Numbered from the stretch's first letter, positions 39,195-52,617 are shown. The stretch: DNA of 64,000 nucleotides from Vibrio maritimus (GCA_000755425.1 BBMT01000006.1:124001-188000); one strand, 5' to 3'. Notes: a model not told the origin generated them from the letters alone. Numbers and translations: made by a program.

Positions 39195-39268
39195 TGTGAA
39201 CCTCTTAAAAGTAGACAATAGGCCAGCCTAGGGGCTGGCCATTTGGATTGATTCAAAAAAGCTCAGTA

Positions 39269-41559
39269 TTAGTGCAGTTTTCCCTCATCCAAAGCTGACG
39301 CAACCCAAACCAGCGGAGCATTCCAGTTAATGGTGATTTCATTGAGTGACCATGCCCCAATGTTATCTCGATAGCAGGTTTGTCCGATGCATTGCCCTTT
39401 CATTGTCGCCGCAATAGGATCGGAAAAGCTGATCGAGTTAGGCCCACCAATTAATGCACCAGGTGCAGGAGCCGGAGAGTTTTTATCTGCCGCTTTTGCC
39501 CAAAAACGGTGGTGAGGGTTTTGCGCCGCGTGGCTGCCATAACCGGTCACGTAGGAAATGTTCATCGGGTTGGCGCCCAGTATGTAATCCATCGCGTTCG
39601 CCGCTGCCTTTAGAAACTTCACTTCGCCGCTAAAGTCATTGGCATAAACTAAGAATAAGCTTCGATTAACCAAGTTTGAGTTTGAGCCCCAAGGGTACTC
39701 TTCGACAGAGTAAGGAATGTGGTAACCCTCTTTAGTCACTTGCGCTTCGTAGTTAGAGGCCGTTTGAATAATGTTGGCTCTAGCTTGTGAAATCGCTTCT
39801 TTCCCTAGGTTATTAGGCACAACGGCAAGGCTGATGGTGCCGAGTGGCGCAGTGTATTGCCAGAAGATATCGCCGTCGGTGGCTATGTTGCCTTTTGGTG
39901 TCTCAAGATAGTGTGGAGAGCTTTTCAAGAAGTCGCGATATTGAACGTTACCCGTGGTAATGAACAGTTCACTCGCCGCCCAATAGAATTCATCACTCAA
40001 AACCAAGTCATCATATGGGCCTGACCCGGTAAAGTTGTCATAAGCAAAAATGTCCGGATGCGCTAATGCTGCTGTCCACGCTTTTTCTGCGGCGTTTATA
40101 CAACGTTTGGCGAAGCTAGGATCGATCTCTTTCCACAATCGTCCACATTGAGCACCAATCGCCGCAAGGTTAAGAGTCGCAGCCGTACTTGGCTGGCCGA
40201 CATAGCGTTTTTTATCGTCTTTGTGTGGTGGTAATGGCATACCAGTCCACACCTCGTCGGCGACTTTATGAAACGCCAGATGAGAAGCATCAATAGCGGT
40301 CAGCTCAAGTGCTTTACTTGCAGATTGATCGCCAATAGGAACGCTAACATTTTGTCCTTCGGGTACTTGCATTGCCAGCATGAACTCCACATTCCAGCGC
40401 GCTTCCGACAACACCGGGTTAACGTCTTGCGTGGCTTCGGGGATCTTTACCTGTTCGCCGTTAAACGGAAGCTTGGCATTATCAAGCCATAACCCGCGTT
40501 CATATAGGTTGAGTAGTGTCCATGTCGTGATGCCGCCATTAACCGTATATTTACCGTGATCGCCCGCATCATACCAACACCTGTCACGTCGATAGAAAGT
40601 TCACAACCTGGCCATTGGTTTCCCCATGCATCCTCTTTGTCAAAGCAGGTTACTCGGTCGTTCGTATGCCCAGCTGGCCTCGCTAAATCGGATCTTTGAA
40701 CATATTCTTTTTGGATCTCAATTCCACTTCGGTTTTGATAGAAATAGGAGAAAGCATCGTGTTTAAGCGATTGGTAAAGGTTCTTTTGAATGCTAAATGG
40801 ATAGCTCTCTTCGCCATCGACCGAGATCGTCAGTCCGGTTTGCTCAGAGGTTAGGTTTGATAGGTCGATTTGATGAAGGTGCTCACCGGAGGCTGGATTT
40901 AGTCCAAATACCGATGTTCGCCCGAGATCGATGTTGATGCCTTGAGCATTTTTAAGCGTCCAACGTAAAGGCTGCTTGGAGTCAGAAGTGATAAAGATAA
41001 GCTTATCTGCTTGAGGATAAAAACCGACTTGATTTGCACGGATGGGCGAGGTCTTTGACACCTCAAAATAGGGCTTTCCTTCGATTGATACATTGGTAAC
41101 ACACACCGAGCCTGTTTTCTGTGCGCCCATTTGGAATTGGAATTCGCCTCCAGCATCACTGTCTAGCTGATGTGTAAACTCATATTGAAACGACTCAGGT
41201 TGGGTAGAAAGTACGGTTTCTGCGAGAAAGTAATGAGTGTAAGGAGGACCTTCATGTTGTATCAGGGTTTTCATTTTGGTATCGACGCTAGCGTAGGCAT
41301 CAAAGCGAATGGAGTACTTCTCGCCTTGTTCCAAGCCTACTCCAGCATGACCTAAGATCACGCTCCAAGCGTCACTGCCGGTACTTTTTATGTCCATGCA
41401 AGCGAAGCCATCCTTTGGTGTTGCGCTTGCACCTGCGGCCCACCAACCGTCGAGAGCACTACTAAAATTACCATTACGGATCATCTCATCACTCAGCGCG
41501 CCTGAAGAATGAAAAGCGGCACAAAGAATAACAGCACTTACCTTGTTTAGTTTTGTCAT
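39269..41559 (-). CDS. GH9 family cellulase with N-terminal CBM (frameshift)
   Basis: About 763 residues with a signal peptide. Domain order is a CBM4/9-like domain (roughly 25-170), an Ig-like CelD N-terminal domain (roughly 180-265) and the GH9 (alpha/alpha)6 catalytic domain. The frame breaks near 40579; one extra G restores VTGGWYDAGDHGKYTVNGG, which contains the conserved catalytic-base segment DAGDHGKY. The signature VTGYGSHAAQNPHHRF and the acid in DNIGAWSLNEITINWNAP are intact. The ATG at 41559 has AAAGGAGGA upstream. GH9 proteins of this shape are endoglucanases or processive cellodextrinases. Confidence 0.87.
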
Positions 41560-41779
41560 ATGTCCTCCTTTATTTTTTCTAACCATATATTGGGTAGTGC
41601 CTAAGGCAAGGGACAGTGGTGGAAAATTGAATTTAAATAAATGCTTAGCATTATAACTGTGAACAAATATACAACGACCATCGTGCTGGTGAATAGTTTT
41701 CATGAAAATATTTATGTCGCCATGAAAGTGTATTGCGAGCTCGCAAGGGTAATCGGGACAAATAGTCGTCAGAAATTAA

Positions 41780-41795
41780 CGTGATTAGCATCACG
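41780..41795. promoter_or_regulatory. CRP-like site
   Basis: CGTGATTAGCATCACG has both GTGA/TCAC half-sites with the 6-base spacer of cAMP-CRP operators. It is placed to act on GH9 or on the small gene at 41940. Confidence 0.55.
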
Positions 41796-41877
41796 AAAAT
41801 GGATATTTTGCAGTTCTGTACTACTATTGTATTGACATTTTCTTATTGGTTAATGTCGATGGTAGGGCATATTTTCT

Positions 41878-41891
41878 TGAAACCGGTTTCG
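41878..41891. promoter_or_regulatory. LacI-type operator (beta-glucan locus)
   Basis: TGAAACCGGTTTCG is a near-perfect palindrome related to the operator at 42438. Confidence 0.5.
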
Positions 41892-41939
41892 TGTTTCAAC
41901 GTGTCTTATTCGTCTTTTATAAGGTTAAGGAATATTGTT

Positions 41940-42212
41940 ATGAGAGCAAAGTTAATTGCGTTGACCATTATTGCATCAGCGGTTTCTTTTACAGCAACTA
42001 GCCAGGATGCGCTGGATTATATGACCATACAATCGATCAAAAGTAGTATGTCAAAAAGCGATATAGAACAGGCGCTAGAAAACTGGAGGAGTGCACAACT
42101 CGAGAACATAGAAGTACGCGCGCGATACGTCTCTGACAGAGCACCAAGGCAGTATATCATTGATACTATTGAAGATGAGTACCAAGTGGCGCGCCAGAAG
42201 CTAGGACTATAG
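41940..42212 (+). CDS. small secreted hypothetical protein
   Basis: 90 residues from the ATG at 41940 (GGTTAAGG upstream). A signal peptide, MRAKLIALTIIASAVSFTATS, is followed by a charged helical protein. A longer open frame begins upstream but covers the regulatory region and has no ribosome site. No family is recognised. Confidence 0.6.
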   Translation: MRAKLIALTIIASAVSFTATSQDALDYMTIQSIKSSMSKSDIEQALENWRSAQLENIEVRARYVSDRAPRQYIIDTIEDEYQVARQKLGL

Positions 42213-42234
42213 ACACGATCATTCTTATCATTAA

Positions 42235-42277
42235 AGCCCATGCACACGCTTCTTTGGTGTCTGCATGGGTATCTTTA
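42235..42277 (+). terminator. terminator after small secreted gene
   Basis: CCCATGCACAC and GTGTCTGCATGGG pair with one bulge, followed by a T-rich stretch. Confidence 0.55.
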
Positions 42278-42389
42278 TTACCTAGGTCACTATTTCCAAA
42301 TCTGATTTCATGAAAGAGTTTCATGGCTAATGAAAAACTTGCCATTGCACTCAATATTCAGCAATTTCAAAATTTTCCCTTCAATTCCA

Positions 42390-42405
42390 TGTGAGTTATA
42401 TCACG
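42390..42405 (+). promoter_or_regulatory. CRP site upstream of LacI/ABC operon
   Basis: TGTGAGTTATATCACG matches TGTGA-N6-TCACA at 9 of 10 positions, 33 bases before the operator at 42438. It predicts catabolite control of the importer operon. Confidence 0.65.
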
Positions 42406-42437
42406 CTTCACTGACCTCATATACGAAATACTCTGCT

Positions 42438-42451
42438 TGAAAACGGTTTCA
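42438..42451 (+). promoter_or_regulatory. LacI-type operator, autoregulatory
   Basis: TGAAAACGGTTTCA is a near-palindrome with a central CG, close to the general LacI/GalR consensus. It sits just before the regulator gene's start. Confidence 0.6.
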
Positions 42452-42474
42452 TGCAGGGGCGTATCGAGGTTATT

Positions 42475-43482
42475 TTGGCGACTATCAAAGATGTTTCAGA
42501 GTTAGCAGGTGTATCTCAGGCGACAGTATCAAGAGTTATCAATGGTACCAGCCGAGTGAGTCATGACAAAAAGCTAAAGGTAGAAAAAGCCATTAAAGAG
42601 TTGGCTTATAAACCTAACTCAATCGCCCAAGCGCTTGCGTTTAGTCGCACCGGAAGTGTCGGCATCATGGTGCCGGAACTGGGTGGTCCGTTTTACTCTG
42701 GGATACTCCACAACATGGAAGAGCACCTTAGACGCTTTGGTTATCACGTCGTTGTCAGTGCGGGCTCGAATACGGAAGCGAGTCAAAAAGAGTCGATTGA
42801 GTTTTTAATTAGCCGCCGAGTCGATGCCTTGATTGTTCATGCGCAAAATGTTCCCGATGACTACTTAATTCAAATTGAAGAGTCAGGTATTCCGCTTGTG
42901 ATTATCAATCGATTCATTCCGGAAATGAAATCAAGTTGTATTACCATCGACAATGAACTTGGTGGAAAAATAGCAACACAATATCTCCTTAAAATGGGTC
43001 ACACGGATATTGTTTGTATTACAGGTCCTTTAGATAAATCCGATGCTAGAGGACGTCTGCAAGGTTATAGAAATGCACTGTTTGACGCAGGTATTGAATA
43101 TGATGAAGTGCTTGTTGCCGAAGCGTCATTTACCGAAGAAAGTGGTGCCAGTGCAATGGAAAAAATAATAAGGAGGAAATGCCACTTTACCGCAGTATTC
43201 GCTACTAATGATCATATGGCTTTAGGTGCGTACGAGGTACTGGCAGAGCAAGGATATTCAGTGCCAGAAGAAGTGTCACTCATTGGATTTGATGACATTT
43301 TGTTCGCTCGTTATTTAACGCCAAAATTAACGACAATGAACTTCCCAATTGAACAAATGAGTTTGGAAGCTGTACAGCTTGTTATTCAAAAATTGGGGAA
43401 TAATAAGTGCGACGTTAATTTTAAACTACTCCCTTCACTAGTGGTTAGAAATTCAGTTAAGGATCTACTTACTACCCTATAA
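42475..43482 (+). CDS. LacI family regulator of the beta-glucan importer operon
   Basis: About 335 residues. The HTH (TIKDVSELAGVSQATVSRVI) begins right at the TTG at 42475, which has GAGG 5 bases upstream; the in-frame ATG at 42451 overlaps the operator and is less likely. The effector domain contains FIPEMKSSCITIDNELGGK and LIGFDDILFARYLTPKLTT. The gene is intact and sits at the head of the ABC/GH1/GH94 cluster. It probably represses this cluster until a cello-oligosaccharide binds. Confidence 0.87.
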   Translation: MATIKDVSELAGVSQATVSRVINGTSRVSHDKKLKVEKAIKELAYKPNSIAQALAFSRTGSVGIMVPELGGPFYSGILHNMEEHLRRFGYHVVVSAGSNTEASQKESIEFLISRRVDALIVHAQNVPDDYLIQIEESGIPLVIINRFIPEMKSSCITIDNELGGKIATQYLLKMGHTDIVCITGPLDKSDARGRLQGYRNALFDAGIEYDEVLVAEASFTEESGASAMEKIIRRKCHFTAVFATNDHMALGAYEVLAEQGYSVPEEVSLIGFDDILFARYLTPKLTTMNFPIEQMSLEAVQLVIQKLGNNKCDVNFKLLPSLVVRNSVKDLLTTL

Positions 43483-43500
43483 TTCTATTAAGGATATAAC

Positions 43501-44741
43501 ATGAAATTAAAGAGTTTAGTACTTTATAGTGCGATTTCGCTTGGAACAATTACCGCTGTTAATGCAGAAGAAGCGATTCGCTTTGATGGTTTTCCAGATT
43601 TTGACAGCAGCTTGAAAGTTCTACTGCCTGAGTTTGAAAAGGAAAATGACATCAAGGTTGATTACTTGATGAACAACCATGGTGACCATCACACTAAACT
43701 GACAACTAACCTAGCGACTGGCTCAGGTGCGGGTGACGTCATCGTTGTTGATGTGGAGAAAATTGGTCCATTTGTAGCGTCTGGTGGTTTGGTCAACCTT
43801 TCTGAAAAATACGGCGCAGATAAATACGCTGAGCGTTTTGCACCTTACGCATGGGCGCAAGGTAAGGGCTCTGATGGCAACATGTACGGCATTCCAGTGG
43901 ATCTAGGCCCTGGTGTTATGTATTACCGTACAGATCTATTTGAAAAAGCGGGTATCGACGTGAAAGATGCCATCAAAGATTGGGACTCTTACATTGCTGC
44001 AGGTGAAAAACTGAAGCAACAAAACGTTCAACTGATCGCCTCTGCAGCGGATGTTGCACAAGCAATCATCTACACCACAGTACCTGAAGGCGAAGGTCTT
44101 TACTTCGATAAAGACGGTCAGCCAGTCGTTACCTCTGAGCGTTTTGTACACGCTTTTGAAGTCGCGAAGAAAATTCGTGAAAAAGGTCTAGATGGCCGCA
44201 TTTTGGCATGGTCAAACGAGTGGTATGAAGGTTTTAGAAATGGCACGTTTGCGACTCAACAATCGGGTGCATGGCTGCTTGGTCACTTGAACAACTGGAT
44301 TGCACCAGAAACAAAAGGTAAGTGGCAGTATCAAACCTACCTGATGGCATCTACGGCAGCTGGGGCGGCTCTTTCCTTTCAATCCCTACTCAGTCACAGC
44401 ACCAAGATGAAGCGTGGAAGCTGATCGAATTCATGACAGCAGATCGTGACTCACAGCTTAAGCACTTTGAGACGATTGCTGCGTTCCCAGCTAACGTAAC
44501 GACTTATGACGACAAACTGTTTGACCAAGAAGTTGAGTTCCTTGGTGGTCAAAAAGCGCGTCAGCTATTTGCTGAAGTAGCGAACAACATCAAACCGGTT
44601 GCACCAGCGAAAGGTGACCACGTTGCTCGCTCAATCGTTCTAGAAAATGCATTGATGGAAGTATTGGATGAAGATAAAGACATCAAAACTGCATTGGCTG
44701 AGGCTGAGCGCCTAATTAAACGCAGAACGCGTAACCTTTAA
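43501..44741 (+). CDS. ABC oligosaccharide-binding protein (frameshift)
   Basis: A family 1 solute-binding protein of about 414 residues with signal peptide MKLKSLVLYSAISLGTITAVNA. The frame breaks near 44325; one extra G gives KGKWAVSNLPDGIYGSWGGSF. Aromatic-rich segments (WSNEWYEGFRNGTF, LLGHLNNW) fit a sugar-binding cleft. Its context with GH1, GH94 and GH9 enzymes points to cellobiose or beta-gluco-oligosaccharides. Confidence 0.87.
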
Positions 44742-44761
44742 TCCGTTTTTGAGTTTGATTT

Positions 44762-44789
44762 AAGGAAGCGTGCTAGCGCGCTTCCTTCT
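44762..44789 (+). promoter_or_regulatory. intercistronic stem-loop after binding-protein gene
   Basis: AAGGAAGCG and CGCTTCCTT form a perfect 9-bp stem between the binding-protein and permease genes, as in other importer operons where it raises binding-protein mRNA over permease mRNA. Confidence 0.65.
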
Positions 44790-44805
44790 TTAAGAGGTCG
44801 TTACT

Positions 44806-45795
44806 ATGAGTCATTCAGCGAGCAACGTCATGGAAGCAACATCAAGGCAGAGTATTATTGCTCGTATTAATGCCAAGGCATTAGCCCCCTATGGGTTTTT
44901 GTTGCCGTTCCTAATTATTTTTTCTGTATTTGGTATTTTTCCACTTCTATTTTCAGTGTTCCTTTCTTTTCATGAATGGAACCCAGTAGAAGGTCTTGGC
45001 GCGATGAACTTCGTGGGACTAGAAAACTACCACATTGCGCTTACCGACCCGTGGTTGTGGCGCTCCCTTAAGAACACATTTTGGCTAGCAATCACTTCTG
45101 GTGTGGCGCAGCACTTAGTCGCGATTCCAGTGGCTTATATTTTGGTTTCCCTTGGCGACAGACTTCGCCATTGGCTGACGTCTGCGTACTTTTTGCCTTT
45201 CATCACATCAACGGTCGCCGCGTCACTTATCTTCTTCAATATGTATTCGCCAAGCTCAGGCATCATCAACCAAACGTTGATTTACTTGGCTGATACCACG
45301 GTTCTAGGCTGGGCATTTGCGTGGGTCAACGACTATCAGCCGATTCGTTGGCTTGACGATGCAACGCTAATTAAGCCATCGATTGCCATCATGGTTTTCT
45401 GGAAATACACCGGTTTCAACATCGTTCTTTACACCACAGGTTTAATGACGATCCCTAAAGATATCTTAGAAGCAGCACGAATGGATGGTGCTAACGCACT
45501 GCGCCGCTTCTGGCATGTTTCACTACCAATGATTCGTCCTTTTGTCTTTTTTGCAGTCACCATGACCATCATCGGTAACTTGCAGTTGTTCGAAGAACCT
45601 TTCGTACTGACTCGCGGTGGCGGCGGTACTGGTCAGGCGGGTCTAACCATCTCTATGTACTTGTACAAAGTGGGTTGGGAATGGTTAGAAATGGGGACAG
45701 CATCTGCAATTTCATGGTTACTGTTCGCGCTCATCGCTGGTTGTACAACAATTCAATTTTTATTCTTTGGTAAGAAAGGTTTAGGGGAGCACTAA
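44806..45795 (+). CDS. ABC importer permease, MalF type
   Basis: An intact 329-residue, six-helix inner-membrane permease. It has the first helix YGFLLPFLIIFSVFGIFPLLFSVF, FLSFHEWNP, and the EAA loop EAARMDGANALRRFWHVSLPMIRP. It starts after AAGAGG and ends 1 base before the next permease. It partners with the MalG-type permease and the ATPase at 48040. Confidence 0.9.
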   Translation: MSHSASNVMEATSRQSIIARINAKALAPYGFLLPFLIIFSVFGIFPLLFSVFLSFHEWNPVEGLGAMNFVGLENYHIALTDPWLWRSLKNTFWLAITSGVAQHLVAIPVAYILVSLGDRLRHWLTSAYFLPFITSTVAASLIFFNMYSPSSGIINQTLIYLADTTVLGWAFAWVNDYQPIRWLDDATLIKPSIAIMVFWKYTGFNIVLYTTGLMTIPKDILEAARMDGANALRRFWHVSLPMIRPFVFFAVTMTIIGNLQLFEEPFVLTRGGGGTGQAGLTISMYLYKVGWEWLEMGTASAISWLLFALIAGCTTIQFLFFGKKGLGEH

Positions 45796-45796
45796 T

Positions 45797-46690
45797 ATGA
45801 CGACTCTAACGCATAACTCGAATGCCGTAATGGCAAAACTAAAACCGAGCGATCGCACTGTAGAGCTGCTGGTGAAAGCGTTAATGGTGCTACTTGCAGC
45901 GATCCTTATTGTCTCTGCAATTATCACCGTGTTCCCGTTTATTTGGTCGGCACTACTATCGACACGTGACCGAAGTGAAATCTTTGGCACAGGTATCAGT
46001 TTTGCCATCGGAGATAGCTTGGCGATTAACTACGCGAAGCTACAAGAAATCATGCCTTTCTGGCAGGCGATGTTTAATTCAGTCTACGTGGCCTTTGTGG
46101 GCACCACCATTTCCCTGCTGTTCTGCAGCATGGGTGGTTACGCTTTTGCGGTTCACAAGTTCAAGGGTAAGAACATTCTATTTGGCATGCTGGTAGGTTC
46201 GATGATGATTCCGCCAGTCCTGAGCTTGATTCCTTACTTTATGATCGTGAAGTTTCTAGGATTGCTCGATAACCATGTTGCGGTTTGGCTCCCATTTACC
46301 ACGACGCCGTTTGGTATTTTCCTGATGCGTCAGCACGTGGTGGCCTCGATTCCACGTGAGCTTCTTGAAGCGGCCAAACTAGATGGTGCTGGTGAACTGC
46401 GTACTTACTGGAGCGTGGTACTACCGTTGATGAAACCCGCGCTTGCCACACTTGCGATCGTTCAGTTCGTTTTCTTCTGGAACATGTTCATGCAGCCTTT
46501 GGTAGTTCTAAACTCACCTGAAAACTACGTGATTACTCAGGCACTAAGAAGTGTGCAGGGCATACCAAATACCCCATGGGGCGCAGTAATGCTTGGTACC
46601 ACTATCTCAATTCTTCCACTGGTTGTGACTTATCTGTTTGCCTCTAAACAGATGATTAGCGGCCTAACATCTGGCGCGGTTAAGGGGTAA
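45797..46690 (+). CDS. ABC importer permease, MalG type
   Basis: An intact 297-residue permease of normal length. The EAA loop EAAKLDGAGELRTYWSVVLPLMKP and the terminal ISGLTSGAVKG are typical. Its stop is followed directly by the ATG of the GH1 gene, indicating coupling. Confidence 0.9.
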   Translation: MTTLTHNSNAVMAKLKPSDRTVELLVKALMVLLAAILIVSAIITVFPFIWSALLSTRDRSEIFGTGISFAIGDSLAINYAKLQEIMPFWQAMFNSVYVAFVGTTISLLFCSMGGYAFAVHKFKGKNILFGMLVGSMMIPPVLSLIPYFMIVKFLGLLDNHVAVWLPFTTTPFGIFLMRQHVVASIPRELLEAAKLDGAGELRTYWSVVLPLMKPALATLAIVQFVFFWNMFMQPLVVLNSPENYVITQALRSVQGIPNTPWGAVMLGTTISILPLVVTYLFASKQMISGLTSGAVKG

Positions 46691-49134
<2,444 letters not shown>

Positions 49135-49206
49135 TCCGCAGACGAACGACTTTAATTTAACTTTGAATAAACCCCTTTGAGAGCAAAGGGGTTAGGGAAC
49201 ACGACG

Positions 49207-51620
49207 ATGAAATTTGGATATTTTGATGACGCGGCGAAGGAATATGTCGCCACGACACCGTGCACACCGATTAAATGGTGTAATTATGTGGGCACGCTCA
49301 ATTTTGGCGGCTTGGTGGATAGTAATGGTGGAGTGCTGCTGTGTAAGGGGGACCCAGCACTCAACAGGGTCACCAAATACATCGCCCAGCTGCCAAACTC
49401 CGATTTTAAAGGGTCTACGACCTATATTAAGGTACAAGACGCTGATGGTAATGTAGACATTTTCTCGCCTTTCTACACGCCGACACTCAAGCCTCTGGAG
49501 CGCTATGAGAACCATACTGGCTTGTCGTACACCACCATCGTATCGGAAGGGTATGGAGTGCGTTGTGAAGCGACGTTCTTTGTACCGCACAACGACCCCG
49601 TGCTGCTGCAGGACATTAAAGTTACTAACATCTCAGACAAACCACTGCATGTAGATGTGATTCCGGTGTATGAGTTCACTCACTTTGATGCTTTAAAGCA
49701 GCTCCTTAACGCAGACTGGGTTCCACAAACCATGACGCTCAAAGCGCACAAGCAGCAGAGCGGTCATACTGTGCTTGAACAATACGCATTTATGAAGCGA
49801 GATTTTGCCGTAAACCTAATGACCGCAGACAGAATCGCGACTTCATTTGATGGTGATCGTCAGCAATTTCTTGGCAATATGGGCTATGGAAGCTGGGCAG
49901 CGCCGCAAGCGTTAAATAACCAAGAGCTGAACAATTCTGAATGTTTGCGTGGCGACAACATTGGTGCACTGAACCTGAGATTAGGCTGGCTAGAGCCAGA
50001 GCAGCAAGAGCGTACTGTGGTGCAGTTAACTCAGATGGAAAGTTTAGAACAAGCGACTGAGCTTCTTGCCAAATATCGCGATCACCAAACGGTCGATGAA
50101 GCGTTTAACGCGCTGGCTTCTCATTGGGAGCAGTATCTAGCAACACTGCACGTCGACACGCCAGATCTGGCTATGAACTCAATGCTGAACGTACACAACC
50201 CACGTCAGTGTCATACCACTAAAAACTGGTCGCGTTACTTGTCGCTGTATCAGTTGGGTTATGGCGCGCGTGGTATCGGCTTTAGGGATTCTTCGCAAGA
50301 TACCTTGGGTGTTATCTCCCATATGCCTGAAGAAGCTCGCGAGTTGATTGAGCGACTGCTAACAGTACAAAACACCGATGGTTCGGCTATGCACCAGTTC
50401 TTCCCGTCAACCATGGAAGCCAATGCAGGTGACTCTCGGGAGGAAGAAGACCGTCCAGATTATTACGGTGATGATCACCTCTGGATTATCTTTGCTGTCA
50501 CTCAGTACGTAAAAGAGACCGGTAATGCCGCGTTCCTAGATAAGGTGTTGCCTTATTATCAAAAAGACAAACTGGGCAACCCTGTCGAGTCGGCAAGCAT
50601 TTGGGATCATTTGTGCCGAGCGATTGAGTTTACTTACAGCAATCGTGGCCAGCACGGTTTACCACTGTTAGGTTTTGCTGACTGGAATGATACGGTCAAC
50701 CTGCCGACTGGCGCTGAGTCTATGATGATCGCCAATATGTACGGTAAGGCGCTACTAGATATGCTCGATCTCTGCAAACTGCGTACTGACAGTGCGTTAG
50801 AGCAGCGTTTTGAAGAGTACTACCAAGAGATGCAGCGTATCGTCAATGACTATGGTTGGGACGGACAATGGTACATTCGCTACTTTGATGAGAAAGGCGA
50901 GCCAATTGGCTCACATGTGAATCAGCAAGGCCAGATATACACTAATGGTCAAAGCTGGCCAGTCATTTCAGGGTTTGCAACTGAAGAGCGTGCGACTCAA
51001 GCGTTGGAGTCTGTGTATCAAAAGCTCAATACACGTAATGGTATTAAGTTGTCGACACCGGGCTACAACGGGTTTGATCCAAAATTGGGCGGTGTATCCA
51101 CTTATCCACCGGGCGCGAAAGAGAATGGCGGTATATTCTTGCACTCTAACCCATGGGTCATGATCGCTGAAGCGAAAATGGGCAATGGTGATAGAGCGTA
51201 TGAATACTATCGTCAAATCAACCTGCATCGAAAAACGATCATATTGATGTGTTTGAATCTGAACCCTACTGCTATCCGCAGAACATTTTAGGGGATGAGC
51301 ATGAGCAATTTGGCTTAGGAAGAAATGCTTGGTTGTCAGGTACGTCGTCTTGGACTTATGTGGCGGGTACGCAGTGGATTTTAGGTGTTCGACCAGATGT
51401 CGATGGCCTGATCATCGACCCATGTATTCCAAAAGCCTGGCCTGGATTTAAAGTGAAACGTCAGTTCCGCGGAGCCACGTACTGCATTGAGGTGACCAAC
51501 CCAGAACACGTTTCGAAAGGGGTTACGAAAGTGCTGGTTAATGGCGAGCTGATTGACGGTAACAAGATCCCGGTGCTTGCAGAAGGTGAACACCAAATCG
51601 AAGTGACACTCGGTAGATAA
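49207..51620 (+). CDS. GH94 cellobiose/cellodextrin phosphorylase (frameshift)
   Basis: About 805 residues with no signal peptide. It reversibly phosphorolyses cellobiose (or a close beta-glucoside) to glucose-1-phosphate and glucose. The N-terminal beta-sandwich starts MKFGYFDDAAKEYV. The catalytic (alpha/alpha)6 barrel carries the acid Asp in GFRDSSQDTLG and phosphate-binding segments near STPGYNGFDPKLGGV. The frame breaks near 51223; one extra C gives INPASKNDHIDVFESEPY. Length fits cellobiose phosphorylase. A hairpin terminator follows. Confidence 0.9.
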
Positions 51621-51646
51621 AAAAAGGGGCGCTTAGCGCCCCTTCT
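51621..51646. terminator. terminator after GH94
   Basis: AAGGGGCGC-TTA-GCGCCCCTT is a perfect stem, with an A run on one side and TTCT on the other. It serves GH94 and the convergent epimerase gene. Confidence 0.8.
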
Positions 51647-51660
51647 GACGGTGTGGTGGT

Positions 51661-52617
51661 TTAGGCTTGATAGCTAACCTGACATTGCCAAGAAAAACGC
51701 TCCAGCTGGTTGGGGCTTAGCTCTTTAAGACCGATATGATTGTTAAATGCATTCGCCGGGCAAGTCATTGGCTCAATAGCCAATGTGGACTCGGAGTTGG
51801 GTGTATAGAGCTGGATGAATGGGTAGCTTGCGTCTTGTTGGTAACGAATAGAGGCTCGTTGATCTGCTCGCTCAAGAGACAAGGCGATAGGGCGTGACAA
51901 CTCGAACTGAAAACAGTGATTCAGCTCCGCGTCGCCCAACCAAGCGCCCTTGGCAAACTGGTCAAATGGTTTGAATGAACCAGTAGGAAGGCCAGATTCT
52001 GAAACGAGTTCTTGGCTTGACGGCATGGTTAGTTTTACTTGGTCACGCTCGCAGCCTAACGAAAAGTATGGGTGCCATGCATCCCCATAGGGCAGAGAGT
52101 TATCGCCGGTATTCGTGATTTCGGTGGTGCAAGTTAGAACACCATCAATATCGATACGATAGATGACATCTAATAGGAAACTGTGTGGAAAGCCAGCGCA
52201 AAGGTGCTCGGTGTTGTAGCGAAGGGTCACTTCGGCATAGTCAACATTGGCATCGGTACGAAGGATTGAGAATGGTTGATTGTAAAGTAACCCGTGAACA
52301 GCATCTTGAGACCAAGGAAAGTTAGCGGGTAGGGTAAATGTTTGCTGTTGGAATTGGTATTGGCCGTTTTCTAGGCGGTTTGGGAATGGAAACAGTTTGG
52401 CGCTACGAGAAAAGAACGGATGAGTTTTGGTTAATTCTTCCGCATTCTGATAGCCCTGAATAAATGAGAAAGGACTACTGTTGATAATGAGTTTATTTAT
52501 TACTGCGCCAAAGTCTTGGATGATTTCCAATAATATTCCGCGCTTTGAGTTTTTAATTTGCAACGAACCAAAGTGGCCGAAGTTATCTTGGGTTATTTTA
52601 AACATGTTCGACTCCAT
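51661..52617 (-). CDS. aldose 1-epimerase family protein
   Basis: An intact 318-residue mutarotase-like protein (GalM superfamily). It has FPFPNRLENGQYQF and the catalytic-type histidines in AVHGLLY near residue 105 and DAWHPYFSLG near 185. It interconverts alpha and beta anomers, which would serve the phosphorylase and glucosidases around it. It is convergent with GH94 and divergent from GH116. Confidence 0.87.
   Translation of the reverse strand: MESNMFKITQDNFGHFGSLQIKNSKRGILLEIIQDFGAVINKLIINSSPFSFIQGYQNAEELTKTHPFFSRSAKLFPFPNRLENGQYQFQQQTFTLPANFPWSQDAVHGLLYNQPFSILRTDANVDYAEVTLRYNTEHLCAGFPHSFLLDVIYRIDIDGVLTCTTEITNTGDNSLPYGDAWHPYFSLGCERDQVKLTMPSSQELVSESGLPTGSFKPFDQFAKGAWLGDAELNHCFQFELSRPIALSLERADQRASIRYQQDASYPFIQLYTPNSESTLAIEPMTCPANAFNNHIGLKELSPNQLERFSWQCQVSYQA

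Larger units (their letters stand above)
41560..41939. other. regulatory region between GH9 and the small secreted gene
   Basis: It holds the CRP-like site at 41780 and the palindrome at 41878, plus TTTTCATGAAAA near 41696. No supported gene. Confidence 0.5.

Noticed and set aside
41696..42315. TTTCATGAAA-type palindromes near 41696 and 42303 as operators
   Set aside because: Short AT-rich palindromes are frequent by chance here, and they lack the central CG of the stronger sites.
49192..49590. 132-codon antisense frame opposite the GH94 start
   Set aside because: Shadow of the conserved phosphorylase N-terminus; no family resemblance and no promoter context.
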